Assembly (NCBI GenBank): GCA_947630635.1
Contig: CANRIJ010000047.1
Coordinates: 1-10,490, forward strand
From: an uncultured Spirochaetaceae bacterium
GTDB lineage: Bacteria > Spirochaetota > Spirochaetia > Sphaerochaetales > Sphaerochaetaceae
Direction of reading: 5' to 3'
Length of the DNA: 10,490 nucleotides
The notes under the pieces are model-generated. The model saw nothing but the letters and a program-made list of their open reading frames with translations. It was not told where the DNA came from and did no database searches. Positions 1 through 9,587 of the stretch are shown here, piece after piece. The translations under genes and the position numbers were made by a program. Numbering within the stretch: the stretch's first letter is position 1; every line of letters starts with the position of its first letter.

Positions 1-81
<81 letters not shown>

Positions 82-180
82 GGTGAAGAAAGGGCCTTAA
101 AGGCAAATTAATACAAGGCTACCTATCTATTTTCTTTCTTCTCTTCTTTAATCTGTCAAAAGACATTGATTTATTTAAAT
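82..180 (+). other. 16S-tRNA internal transcribed spacer
   Basis: A short, fairly AT-rich spacer between 16S and tRNA-Ile. GAAGAAAG at 85-92 is complementary to CTTTCTTC at 134-141, and TGTC-AAAA-GACA at 154-165 can form a tiny hairpin; either may help pre-rRNA processing. No second tRNA, and no clear boxA antiterminator, was recognised here. Confidence 0.6.
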
Positions 181-254
181 GGGACTGTAGCTCAGGTGGT
201 TAGAGCGCGTGCCTGATAAGCACGAGGTCACAAGTTCAAGTCTTGTCAGTCCCA
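181..254 (+). tRNA. trnI: tRNA-Ile (anticodon GAU)
   Basis: A complete cloverleaf can be drawn. The acceptor stem is GGGACTG (181-187) with CAGTCCC, followed by discriminator A at 254. The D arm contains AGCTCAGGTGGTTAGAGC. The anticodon stem is CGTGC/GCACG around the loop CTGATAA, giving anticodon GAU. The T arm is ACAAG-TTCAAGT-CTTGT. The 3' CCA is not encoded (the next bases are TTGAGA), so it must be added by CCA-adding enzyme. Location in the 16S-23S spacer is typical, but the usual partner tRNA-Ala is absent. Unlike the flanking rRNA, its stems are not GC-enriched. Confidence 0.97.
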
Positions 255-319
255 TTGAGATTTTTCTGAATACTGAGCGAAGGAAGAATATAGCCATTCA
301 CAGAGAGTGGCCAGCATGA

Positions 320-334
320 AAGAGAGAATGGCAT

Positions 335-342
<8 letters not shown>
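320..342 (+). other. 5' arm of the 23S precursor processing stalk
   Basis: Positions 320-342 are complementary to 3244-3266: 21 of 23 positions pair, with 15 contiguous pairs at the base (328-342 with 3244-3258) and mismatches only at 327 and 325. This is the long helix that brings together the two ends of pre-23S rRNA and is normally cut by RNase III or Mini-III. It also supports the placement of the 23S ends. A small hairpin just upstream (293-299 with 305-311, one G-T pair) lies in the tRNA-23S spacer. Confidence 0.85.
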
Positions 343-3251
<2,909 letters not shown>

Positions 3252-3279
3252 ATGCCATCCCCTCTTCCATCATTCCAGC

Positions 3280-3301
3280 GGCCCGCGCGGACAGGCGGGC
3301 C
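3280..3301 (+). other. Hairpin immediately before 5S rRNA
   Basis: GGCCCGC (3280-3286) and GCGGGCC (3295-3301) form a perfect 7-bp GC stem with an 8-nt loop, ending one base before the 5S terminal helix. Its position suggests a pre-rRNA processing structure between 23S and 5S. If the mature 5S starts a few bases earlier than placed, part of it would overlap the 5S 5' end. Confidence 0.55.
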
Positions 3302-3410
3302 GGCGGCGGCCATGGCGGCGCGGAAATGCACGTTCCCATCCCGAACACGAAGGCAAAACGCGCCAGCGCCGATGGTACTGGGACGCCCGGGAGAGCAGGG
3401 CGCCGCCGCC
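3302..3410 (+). rRNA. rrf: 5S ribosomal RNA
   Basis: The terminal helix is GGCGGCGGC (3302-3310) with GCCGCCGCC (3402-3410). Internal conserved blocks are GTTCCCATCCCGAACACGAAGG (split here around 3332-3353) and CAGCGCCGATGGTA near 3364-3377. At about 109 nt it is shorter than the usual 115-120 nt. The missing bases fall in the helix IV arm, where the hairpin is reduced to CTGGG-ACG-CCCGG (about 3379-3391). Exact ends may differ by a few bases. Confidence 0.93.
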
Positions 3411-3428
3411 TTCCCTCTTTTTTCAGAT

Positions 3429-3453
3429 CCCCCCTTCATAGGGGGTTTTTTTT
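3429..3453 (+). terminator. Rho-independent terminator of the rRNA operon
   Basis: CCCCCT (3430-3435), loop TCAT, AGGGGG (3440-3445), then eight T residues (3446-3453). This is a compact, textbook intrinsic terminator 19 nt after the 5S end. It separates the rRNA operon from typA, so typA needs its own promoter. Confidence 0.93.
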
Positions 3454-3484
3454 ATTCTGCTTTCTTTTCTTTTTATGTGTTTTA

Positions 3485-3513
3485 TTAAACAACACACCAA
3501 AAAGTTGTATAGT
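3485..3513 (+). promoter_or_regulatory. Possible typA promoter very close to the start codon
   Basis: A -10-like TATAGT lies at 3508-3513, with a poor -35 (TTAAAC, 3485-3490) 17 bp upstream. Initiation about 7 nt after the -10 would fall almost at the typA ATG (3523). Only weak evidence: other AT-rich -10 candidates exist in the 69-nt gap after the terminator. Confidence 0.25.
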
Positions 3514-3522
3514 CAATTTCGT

Positions 3523-5352
3523 ATGAAAGTAAGGAACGAAAAGGTAAGGAACATTGCCATTATTGCTCACGTTGATCATGGAAAGACAACACTTGTAGAT
3601 GCGCTTTTTAAGCAAAGCGGCTTAGTTTTCAAGAATAGCGGAGAGAGAATAATGGATAGCGGTGAGCTCGAGAGAGAAAGGGGCATCACCATCAGCGCTA
3701 AAAACTGCGCTATCAATTGGAATGGGGTAAAGATCAATATTATTGATACTCCGGGTCATGCTGATTTTGGCGGAGAGGTTGAGAGAGGACTCAGCATGGT
3801 AGATGGGGTAGTGCTTCTGGTAGATGCCGCAGAGGGGCCCCTTCCACAGACGAGATTTGTTCTTGAGAAGGCAATAAAGCTAAGTCTTCCAGTAATTGTA
3901 GTAATCAATAAGATAGATCGCCAGGATAGTAGGGCAAATGAGGTTCTAGAAGAGGTATATGATTTGTTATTGGAGCTCTCATCAGATGATAGCGTGCTTG
4001 AGGTCCCAGTCTTCTTCTCCAATGGAAGAGAGGGAGTATGCGGGACATCACTTGATGATATCGGACCTAATATGCATCCGCTCTTGGATAAGATAGTCGA
4101 GTATATACCCTCTCCAGAATATGACGATGAGGAGCCCTTCCAGATGCTGGTATCAGACCTTTCCTATTCTGATTTTCTTGGGCGTCTTGCAATTGGCAAA
4201 GTCGTCAATGGAACTGCCAACATCAATGATGAGCTTATATGCATAAAAGAGGATAGAGTCGAACCATTGAGGGTTACTAGGCTCCAAAGCTATGTGGGGC
4301 CTGTATTTCGAGAGTGCACAAAGGCAGATCCTGGTGACATTATCGTCCTAGCTGGTGTTGATGATGTCTCAATTGGAGACACAATCTGCACTAAGGAGGA
4401 GCCTAAGGCGCTAGAGAGAATCAAAGTTGACGAGCCTACAGTATCTATGCTCTTCTCGAAGAATGTCTCGCCTCTTGCTGGAACAGAGGGAAAGGCCGTT
4501 ACATCTGCCAAGATTTGGGAGCGGCTTGAAAAAGAGGCGCTTAGAAACGTCTCGATAAGAATCGAGAAGAACAACGATGATACCTTTACCGTTAAGGGCA
4601 GAGGCGAATTTCAGATGGCCATAATTGTGGAGGAGATGAGAAGGGAGGGCTTTGAGCTCTGCGTGGGTAGGCCCAAGATCATTTTCAGGGAAATTGATGG
4701 CAAGAAATATGAGCCAATTGAGATTTTATATGTCGATGTGAGCGAGGAGTATTCCGGGATTGTCATGGAAAAACTTGGCAGAAGGAAGGCGCAGACTATA
4801 GATATTCAATATACACCTCAAAATAGAGTGAAACTAATCTTTGAAGTGCCATCTCGTGCCCTTATTGGATATAGAGATGAATTTCTCACCGATACTCACG
4901 GAATGGGAATCATGAATAGCTATCTAAAAGGATACGAGCCCTATAGAGGCGACTTTCCAGAGCGCTTTACTGGCTCGTTGATCTCTGATAGAGATGGAAA
5001 TGCAGTCAGCTATGGTCTTTGGGAACTTGAAGATAGAGGAAGGTTTTTTATCGTTCCGGGAGATAAGGTCTACGAAGGTGAGGTAATCGGAGAGAGAAAC
5101 AGAGAAGGAGATTTAATGATCAATCCTACAAGAACCAAGAAGCTCACGAACCTTAGAGCCGCGGGAAAAGATGAGGCTGTGACACTAACTCCAGTTGTAA
5201 AGCCCTCTCTTGAGCAGGCAATCCAGTTTATAAAAGACGATGAGCTTGTGGAGGTGACTCCGATTTCTGTAAGAATGTGCAAGAAGATACTCAACACACA
5301 GAAAAGGAAGATATTTGAGCAGCGTGGAGAGATTCCGCAGTATTTGATGTAG
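3523..5352 (+). CDS. typA: Ribosome-associated translational GTPase TypA/BipA
   Basis: A 609-residue GTPase of the EF-G/LepA superfamily. TypA binds the 70S ribosome and helps large-subunit assembly and stress adaptation. The G domain has G1 AHVDHGKT (15-22), G2 RGITI (53-57), G3 DTPGH (75-79) and G4 NKID (129-132); the G5 region reads SNGREG (166-171). VDEPTVSM (302-309) and GRGEF (359-363) mark the EF-G-like middle domains, and the BipA-specific C-terminal part carries DELVEVTP (from 572). Length is normal for the family (about 605-615). The start at 3523 gives the usual MK-x-RN-x-K-x-RNIAIIAHVDHGK opening; an in-frame ATG at 3475 would add 16 residues with no family support, and neither has a clear Shine-Dalgarno. 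It lies 69 nt after the rRNA terminator and probably shares a transcript with the antiporter gene 15 nt downstream. Confidence 0.97.
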   Translation: MKVRNEKVRNIAIIAHVDHGKTTLVDALFKQSGLVFKNSGERIMDSGELERERGITISAKNCAINWNGVKINIIDTPGHADFGGEVERGLSMVDGVVLLVDAAEGPLPQTRFVLEKAIKLSLPVIVVINKIDRQDSRANEVLEEVYDLLLELSSDDSVLEVPVFFSNGREGVCGTSLDDIGPNMHPLLDKIVEYIPSPEYDDEEPFQMLVSDLSYSDFLGRLAIGKVVNGTANINDELICIKEDRVEPLRVTRLQSYVGPVFRECTKADPGDIIVLAGVDDVSIGDTICTKEEPKALERIKVDEPTVSMLFSKNVSPLAGTEGKAVTSAKIWERLEKEALRNVSIRIEKNNDDTFTVKGRGEFQMAIIVEEMRREGFELCVGRPKIIFREIDGKKYEPIEILYVDVSEEYSGIVMEKLGRRKAQTIDIQYTPQNRVKLIFEVPSRALIGYRDEFLTDTHGMGIMNSYLKGYEPYRGDFPERFTGSLISDRDGNAVSYGLWELEDRGRFFIVPGDKVYEGEVIGERNREGDLMINPTRTKKLTNLRAAGKDEAVTLTPVVKPSLEQAIQFIKDDELVEVTPISVRMCKKILNTQKRKIFEQRGEIPQYLM

Positions 5353-5367
5353 ATAGGGGGAGATAGA

Positions 5368-6843
5368 ATGGTCGGGAGCAAAAAGAGGAGAGTAAGTGGA
5401 CCGTGGTCGCTTTTAAGCCTATTTCTGCCTTTGTTGGTGGTCATAACAATCTGCTTTTTGCTTCACTACTATCTACCCGATTTCTTTTTGACGCCCTATC
5501 TTCCCGCAGCCTTTCTAATTGTATATATATTTCTGACAAAGAGAATACTAGAGGCTTTGGTACTATCTTCCATCATGTGCTTTATTCTTGCAGATGGCTT
5601 TGATTTCTTCACGACATTTGGACTTACTATTACAGAGGTGATGATGGATGAGGATACAGGCTGGCTAATAGTAGTATGCGGCCTTATGGGATCTATTATC
5701 CTTCTAATCGAGAAGGCCGGAGGCACATTTGCCTTTGGAGACTGGGTCAGCAAGCACGCGAAAAAGCGCAAAGGAACGCTTATTTGGACTTGGATATTGG
5801 GAGTTGTCATTTTCATAGACGATTACCTTAACAGCCTCACAGTCGGGGCTTGTATGGCACCGATTACTGATAAGCATAGAGTCTCCAGGGAGATGCTGAG
5901 CTATATTGTAGACTCAACTGCTGCCCCTATTTGCGTCTTGATTCCAATTTCGACTTGGGCTGTTTTTGCTTCTCGAATACTCGTTTCAACAGGAGTAACA
6001 GATGAGGCACATGGAATGCTATTCTTCTTTAAGACCATTCCATTTAATTTCTATGCGTGGTTTGCTGCGATAATAGTCCTACTGGTAATACTCGGGGCAA
6101 TTCCAGCGCTCGGACCAATGCGAAAGGCCGAGAAGAGAGCAAGTAGTGGCGGACCGCTTGCCCCTGAGGGATCTGAGAGCATTGATATCAGAGGAAAAGA
6201 CGCATCAATAAAAGATGGCATAAAGCCAAGAATGATCAATTTTATTCTTCCAATTGGTGTTTTGATATTCTCGACGATAATATTCGGCACTGATATGCAA
6301 AAAGGCGTACTATGCACTCTTATTTTTATGTTTGTCTTCTATATAGCACAAGGGCTTTTGACTCCTGAAGAATTTGCTACTGTTTCCCTTGAGGGTTTTA
6401 AGAACATGCTTCTTCCGATAGCCTTGATGGTTTTGGCCTTTCTCTTTAGTGCAGGCTCTGAGAGGATTGAATTTACAGAGTCTGTTATAAACGCAATTAT
6501 TCCTGTAATGTCACCTCAGCTTATGGCCTTTGAGATCTTCATAGTATTGGGTATTACGGAGTTTATTACCGGAACTAACTGGGGGCTCTATATTATCGCC
6601 CTTCCTATAGTAGTTCCGCTTTCTGAGGCAATTGGAGGCAGCACGATATTGGCTGTCTCAGCAGTTCTTTCTGCTGGAGTCTTCGGATCTCATATCTGTT
6701 TCTATTCAGATGCTACAATACTCTCTTCCTCTGCATGCGGATGCAACAACTTCGACCATGCAATTACGCAGCTTCCCTATGGTTTGATATCAGCATTCCT
6801 AGCTGCGATTTCATTCCTTATTGCTGGCTTTATAATACATTAA
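5368..6843 (+). CDS. NhaC-family Na+/H+ antiporter
   Basis: A 491-residue polytopic inner-membrane protein of the NhaC family (IT superfamily), which exchanges cytoplasmic Na+ or another substrate for H+. Roughly 11-12 hydrophobic segments alternate with short loops, and a hydrophilic loop (about 250-288) divides two halves. Family signatures include the acidic DDYLNSLTVG (151-160), SREMLSYIVDSTAAP (173-187) followed by PISTW, TGTNWG (401-406), and GSHICFYSDATILSSS (440-455) leading into the Cys-rich ACGCNNFDH. The start is backed by AGGGGGAG (5355-5362). The gene follows typA by 15 nt, consistent with co-transcription. Members also include malate-lactate and amino-acid exchangers, so Na+/H+ exchange is the default call rather than proven. 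No GC-stem terminator is visible after the stop; the sequence falls straight into the AT desert. Confidence 0.9.
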   Translation: MVGSKKRRVSGPWSLLSLFLPLLVVITICFLLHYYLPDFFLTPYLPAAFLIVYIFLTKRILEALVLSSIMCFILADGFDFFTTFGLTITEVMMDEDTGWLIVVCGLMGSIILLIEKAGGTFAFGDWVSKHAKKRKGTLIWTWILGVVIFIDDYLNSLTVGACMAPITDKHRVSREMLSYIVDSTAAPICVLIPISTWAVFASRILVSTGVTDEAHGMLFFFKTIPFNFYAWFAAIIVLLVILGAIPALGPMRKAEKRASSGGPLAPEGSESIDIRGKDASIKDGIKPRMINFILPIGVLIFSTIIFGTDMQKGVLCTLIFMFVFYIAQGLLTPEEFATVSLEGFKNMLLPIALMVLAFLFSAGSERIEFTESVINAIIPVMSPQLMAFEIFIVLGITEFITGTNWGLYIIALPIVVPLSEAIGGSTILAVSAVLSAGVFGSHICFYSDATILSSSACGCNNFDHAITQLPYGLISAFLAAISFLIAGFIIH

Positions 6844-6887
6844 ATATATATAAATTAATTAACATTAAATATTTATTTAATAAAATC

Positions 6888-6904
6888 TATATAATTTTTA
6901 ATTA
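6888..6904 (+). repeat. Left arm of a 17-bp inverted repeat around the parA cassette
   Basis: TATATAATTTTTAATTA is the exact reverse complement of 9191-9207. Allowing one inserted base, the match continues into an AGG here and a CCT there. The arms bracket the AT desert and parA/RHH genes. Because both arms are pure A/T, a chance match of this size is plausible. Confidence 0.3.
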
Positions 6905-8051
6905 AGGATTAAATAGGTTATATTCATAAAATACTTAAATAATAATTAATAGATTATAAAACAATATATTAATTAATTATTTTATTTTAATTTAAGTATA
7001 AAAAGTTATATTCATTTATGCTTATTTGATAATAAACGTAAATAAATTCAAATTATTATTAGATATGATCTATTAAAAATTAAAATAAAATTAAACTGTA
7101 TCTTTTTTTATATTTTAATTTAAAAAAAATAAGAAATTATTTTTTTTATTTATAATATTGAGAATTATTAAATATGATTTTATAAAGGGATTTTGCTTCT
7201 TTTTATATTTTAAAAATATAGACAATATCAAAATAAGAATTTTTAAGACAGATAATTTAGTATGAATTCAATTTTTATTGAAAATTAATATAATTTTTTA
7301 ATAGAATTTTTTCATTATATTTTTTTTATTATTAAAATGAAATATTTTAAATCATTTTAATATAAATTTTTTTAAAATTAATATTAAATCTTAAGTAAAA
7401 TTAATATATAAATTAATAATATTAATATTAAAATTTATATAGTTTAAAAAAATTAGTATTAATATTAAATATGAAGTATTAAAAAATAATATTAATAATA
7501 TTCAATTTTAACTAAGTATCAGTTTCTTCTATTATTGGAACTTTTCGCATAAAGATTTTGAATTTAGATCCAGGTTTTAAAATTGAATGAAATTAAAAAT
7601 ATATTAATAATGCTAAGTCTTTGATTGAAATACCTCTAAAGAATCTAGAAAAAAGCAAAATGATTTTTATAAGTATAAAAATTCTTAATAAATTTTTTTT
7701 CTGGTTTATATTTTTATATGTAATTGAATATACTACTATGCAAATGTAAATCGACCAATTTAAAAAAAATATAAAATTAAGAATTCAGTTAATTGATAAA
7801 AATATTTTTTTTATAATGAAAATTTCAGGTTTTGTTATAATCACTATTTTATTAATTATTGATCTTAAAATTCTTTAAATTCAGCAATTTTTTTAAATTT
7901 AATCAAATATAAAATTTTAAATATATTTTTTATATAAGATTTAATATAATTCAATAAACAAATTATTTAAAAAATAATTTATTCTCATATTAAAAAGATT
8001 TTAAAATATTAAAATAAGATTAATTTAATAATAAATTTTATTTCAAAATCG

Positions 8052-8080
8052 TTGTTTTTATATTTTAAACAATATAAAAT
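8052..8080 (+). promoter_or_regulatory. Probable parA promoter with overlapping inverted repeat
   Basis: A -35-like TTGTTT (8052-8057), a 17-bp spacer and a -10-like TAAAAT (8075-8080) give a plausible sigma-A promoter 35 bp before parA. A 9-bp inverted repeat, TTTTATATT (8056-8064) and AATATAAAA (8071-8079), lies within it, a position where an RHH repressor or ParB-like protein could bind. GGAGGAG (8107-8113) is a strong Shine-Dalgarno for parA, though close to the ATG. The repeat is A/T only, so its significance is uncertain. Confidence 0.4.
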
Positions 8081-8115
8081 CTATCATAGAAAAGCAATCT
8101 TAATATGGAGGAGAT

Positions 8116-8880
8116 ATGTCAAAAGCAATTGCATTTCATTTGCAAAAAGGGGGCGTAGGAAAGACTACTGTCTCTGGAACATTGGGATGTCAATCTGCTC
8201 TTAATGGCTATAAGACACTCCTAATTGACTGCGATTCTCAGGGAAATCTTTCTTCGTGGTTTTTGAAAGAGCCTTCTAAATATGAGCTGGCTGATGTCCT
8301 TCAGGGCAAATGCTTCGCAAGTGAAGCCATTGTTCCCGTGGATAATATAGATAACCTTTTTATAATTCCGACTTTCTCCATAGGTGGTTCATTAAAGAAC
8401 TACAGTGAGACAAAATTGGTCGATGAGCCTTTTGTCATTCAGGATTTGGTAAGTGAATTGAATAAGGAATACGATCACATAATTTTAGATTTATCTCCAG
8501 GACTTGGAAGGCTTGAAAGAGCAGCGCTTATTGCAAGCAATGAAATCATCACACCAATGACTCCAGAAGTTTTTTCTTTGGATGGACTCGAGATATTCAT
8601 TGATGAACTTAAAAAGCTTAAAAAGAACTATAAATCGAATGTTAAGCATAACAAGATCATAATCAACTCATATGATGAGAGAATTAAGCAGCATAGGGAT
8701 ATTTTCCATGCAGCTGAGTCTTCTGGAAGATTCACTGTATTTAAGATACCAGTAGATCCAATTTTTAGAAAGTCTCAGGAAGCGAATGCTGTACCGCAAT
8801 TATTGAAAGTTAGAAGCAGGGGAATGAAACAGACGACCTCTGATTCGATAAATGAAATAAATAAGACGATATGGAAGTGA
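8116..8880 (+). CDS. parA: ParA-family partition ATPase (small, type Ib-like)
   Basis: A 254-residue P-loop ATPase of the ParA/MinD superfamily. Such proteins bind nucleoid DNA in the ATP state and move plasmid or chromosome copies apart when stimulated by a centromere-bound partner. Visible motifs are the deviant Walker A KGGVGKTT (11-18, with signature Lys11), the A' region LLIDCDSQGN (35-44), and Walker B IILDLSPG (122-129), where SP replaces the more common TP. It starts almost directly at Walker A, so it lacks the N-terminal helix-turn-helix of type Ia ParA. No C-terminal amphipathic membrane helix is evident, which argues against MinD. The start has GGAGGAG upstream. The RHH gene follows 10 nt downstream. 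GC in sampled lines (about 30-38%) is lower than in typA or the PTS gene, consistent with separate ancestry. Confidence 0.93.
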   Translation: MSKAIAFHLQKGGVGKTTVSGTLGCQSALNGYKTLLIDCDSQGNLSSWFLKEPSKYELADVLQGKCFASEAIVPVDNIDNLFIIPTFSIGGSLKNYSETKLVDEPFVIQDLVSELNKEYDHIILDLSPGLGRLERAALIASNEIITPMTPEVFSLDGLEIFIDELKKLKKNYKSNVKHNKIIINSYDERIKQHRDIFHAAESSGRFTVFKIPVDPIFRKSQEANAVPQLLKVRSRGMKQTTSDSINEINKTIWK

Positions 8881-8890
8881 GGTAATTAAG

Positions 8891-9130
8891 ATGGCTTTGA
8901 AGAGAATTGAATATTCAGATAATCAGATGGATGAGAGTCTGAGCGGGAAGAGAGCAAAACAGCTATTTAACAATAAGGAAACCAAAGAGAAAAAGATACT
9001 TACTACTTTTTCAATTGAGCCTAAGTTCAAAGAGGAACTTGAAGAGCTTTTCTCCGATATGGGTCTTGGATGGGCAGCTGGAATAAGATTTGCACTTAAA
9101 GAATTTAGCAAAAAATATACTAATAGATAG
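8891..9130 (+). CDS. Small ribbon-helix-helix protein, likely centromere-binding partner of ParA
   Basis: A 79-residue protein that I cannot assign to a named family. Residues 1-34 are polar and charged, as in a flexible tail. ILTTFSIEP (36-44) fits the DNA-contacting beta-strand of an RHH (CopG/Arc/ParG-type) fold, followed by a helix (about 45-57), a GLG turn (58-60) and a second helix WAAGIRFALKEFSKK (61-75). Gene order (small parA first, short RHH gene second) is that of type Ib partition operons, where the RHH protein binds the centromere, stimulates ParA and often represses the operon. GAGGT (8879-8883), overlapping the parA stop codon, is its Shine-Dalgarno, which implies translational coupling. 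The partition role is inferred from fold and context; a plain CopG-like repressor is the alternative. Confidence 0.8.
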   Translation: MALKRIEYSDNQMDESLSGKRAKQLFNNKETKEKKILTTFSIEPKFKEELEELFSDMGLGWAAGIRFALKEFSKKYTNR

Positions 9131-9190
9131 ATCTTTTGATTTAATTCTTATTTAAAAATTATTTTAATTACCTTATTTAGAAATTAAACC

Positions 9191-9207
9191 TAATTAAAAA
9201 TTATATA
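9191..9207 (-). repeat. Right arm of the 17-bp inverted repeat
   Basis: TAATTAAAAATTATATA, exact reverse complement of 6888-6904, preceded by CC (9189-9190), which aligns with a GG beyond the left arm if one base is skipped. Could be a boundary of an inserted cassette or chance similarity between two AT-rich regions. Confidence 0.3.
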
Positions 9208-9273
9208 ATAATCATATTAAAATTTTATAATCATTTAATTGAAGTTTCAAAAAATAATTATATATGAAATAGG

Positions 9274-9330
9274 ACTTATTAAAAAATCAATATTTTTCTA
9301 TTTATATATTTAAAAATATATTTAATAAGT
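9274..9330. repeat. Long AT-rich hairpin downstream of the parA cassette
   Basis: ACTTATTAAA (9274-9283) pairs with TTTAATAAGT (9321-9330), and inside it ATATTTTT (9290-9297) pairs with AAAAATAT (9312-9319). This gives 18 pairs with a 6/1-nt internal loop and a 14-nt terminal loop. Both strands can form it. It might be a weak bidirectional terminator, a protein-binding site, or a chance structure of A/T-only DNA. Confidence 0.35.
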
Positions 9331-9495
9331 ATCAATATGAAATTAAATTTAAATACAATAAATAAAAACATATAATATTATAAATAATTTTAATAAAAGT
9401 CATATATAAGTTTTTTTAATAAAAATATTAAAATTATAATAAAATAATATCAATTTATATAATTAGAAATAAAATGCTTTGATGGTGAAAAAATA

Positions 9496-9587
9496 TTGAT
9501 AATAAGAGCCATATTTGATAGAAAACTAATGAGGCCTCTGTTCAAGGTACCCTTGCTCAGTGTTTGTCATCTAATAAGGAATTGACT
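9496..9587 (+). promoter_or_regulatory. Promoter/leader region of the PTS gene
   Basis: From about 9481 the sequence leaves the AT desert; bases around 9531-9568 are near 50% GC. TTGATA (9496-9501) with TAGAAA (9519-9524) at 17 bp is a possible promoter. The leader contains the palindrome GAGGCCTC (9531-9538) and a small hairpin CAAGG-TAC-CCTTG (9543-9555), with TGAG (9530-9533) able to pair with CTCA (9556-9559) outside it. AAGGA (9576-9580), 7 nt before the ATG, is the Shine-Dalgarno. An 18-codon frame (9529-9585) without its own good Shine-Dalgarno ends 2 nt before the PTS start. Confidence 0.4.

Larger units (their letters stand above)
6844..8115. other. AT desert, no intact gene
   Basis: About 1.27 kb with no convincing ORF on either strand. 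Base content is extreme: sampled lines between 7321 and 7440 have only about two G/C per 60 bases. Palindromic AT words are frequent (for example TAATATTAATATTA at 7417-7430 and TATATTTT-A-AAAATATA at 7204-7220), but such words are expected by chance at this composition. A less AT-rich island (about 15-25% GC) spans roughly 7501-7800 and may be a decayed gene. No DnaA box (TTATCCACA type), tRNA, CRISPR array or iteron set was seen. Possible roles are neutral decayed DNA, a centromere or origin for the adjacent partition genes, or simply a long promoter region; the sequence alone does not decide. Confidence 0.7.
9131..9480. other. Second AT desert
   Basis: About 350 nt of very AT-rich sequence between the RHH gene and the PTS leader, with no ORF. 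It holds the right arm of a 17-bp inverted repeat (9191-9207) and an AT-rich hairpin (9274-9330). No GC-stem terminator for the parA operon is seen. Confidence 0.65.

Noticed and set aside
3475..3522. Extended typA start at ATG 3475
   Set aside because: It would add 16 residues (MCFIKQHTKKLYSQFR) not seen in the TypA family and has only pyrimidines upstream, no Shine-Dalgarno.
6844..8115. Replication origin with DnaA boxes or iterons
   Set aside because: No TTATCCACA-like boxes and no regularly spaced repeats were found; AAGATT occurs at 7936, 7995 and 8016 but with irregular spacing.
8116..8880. MinD-type cell-division ATPase
   Set aside because: No C-terminal amphipathic membrane-targeting helix is apparent and the neighbour is an RHH protein rather than minC/minE.
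6844..9480. CRISPR array
   Set aside because: No direct repeats of 25-40 bp with regular unique spacers, and no cas genes; the repetition is only simple A/T words.
9531..9560. Catabolite-responsive cre site before the PTS gene
   Set aside because: The palindrome GTTCAAGGTACCCTTGC lacks the central CG and flanks of the cre consensus.
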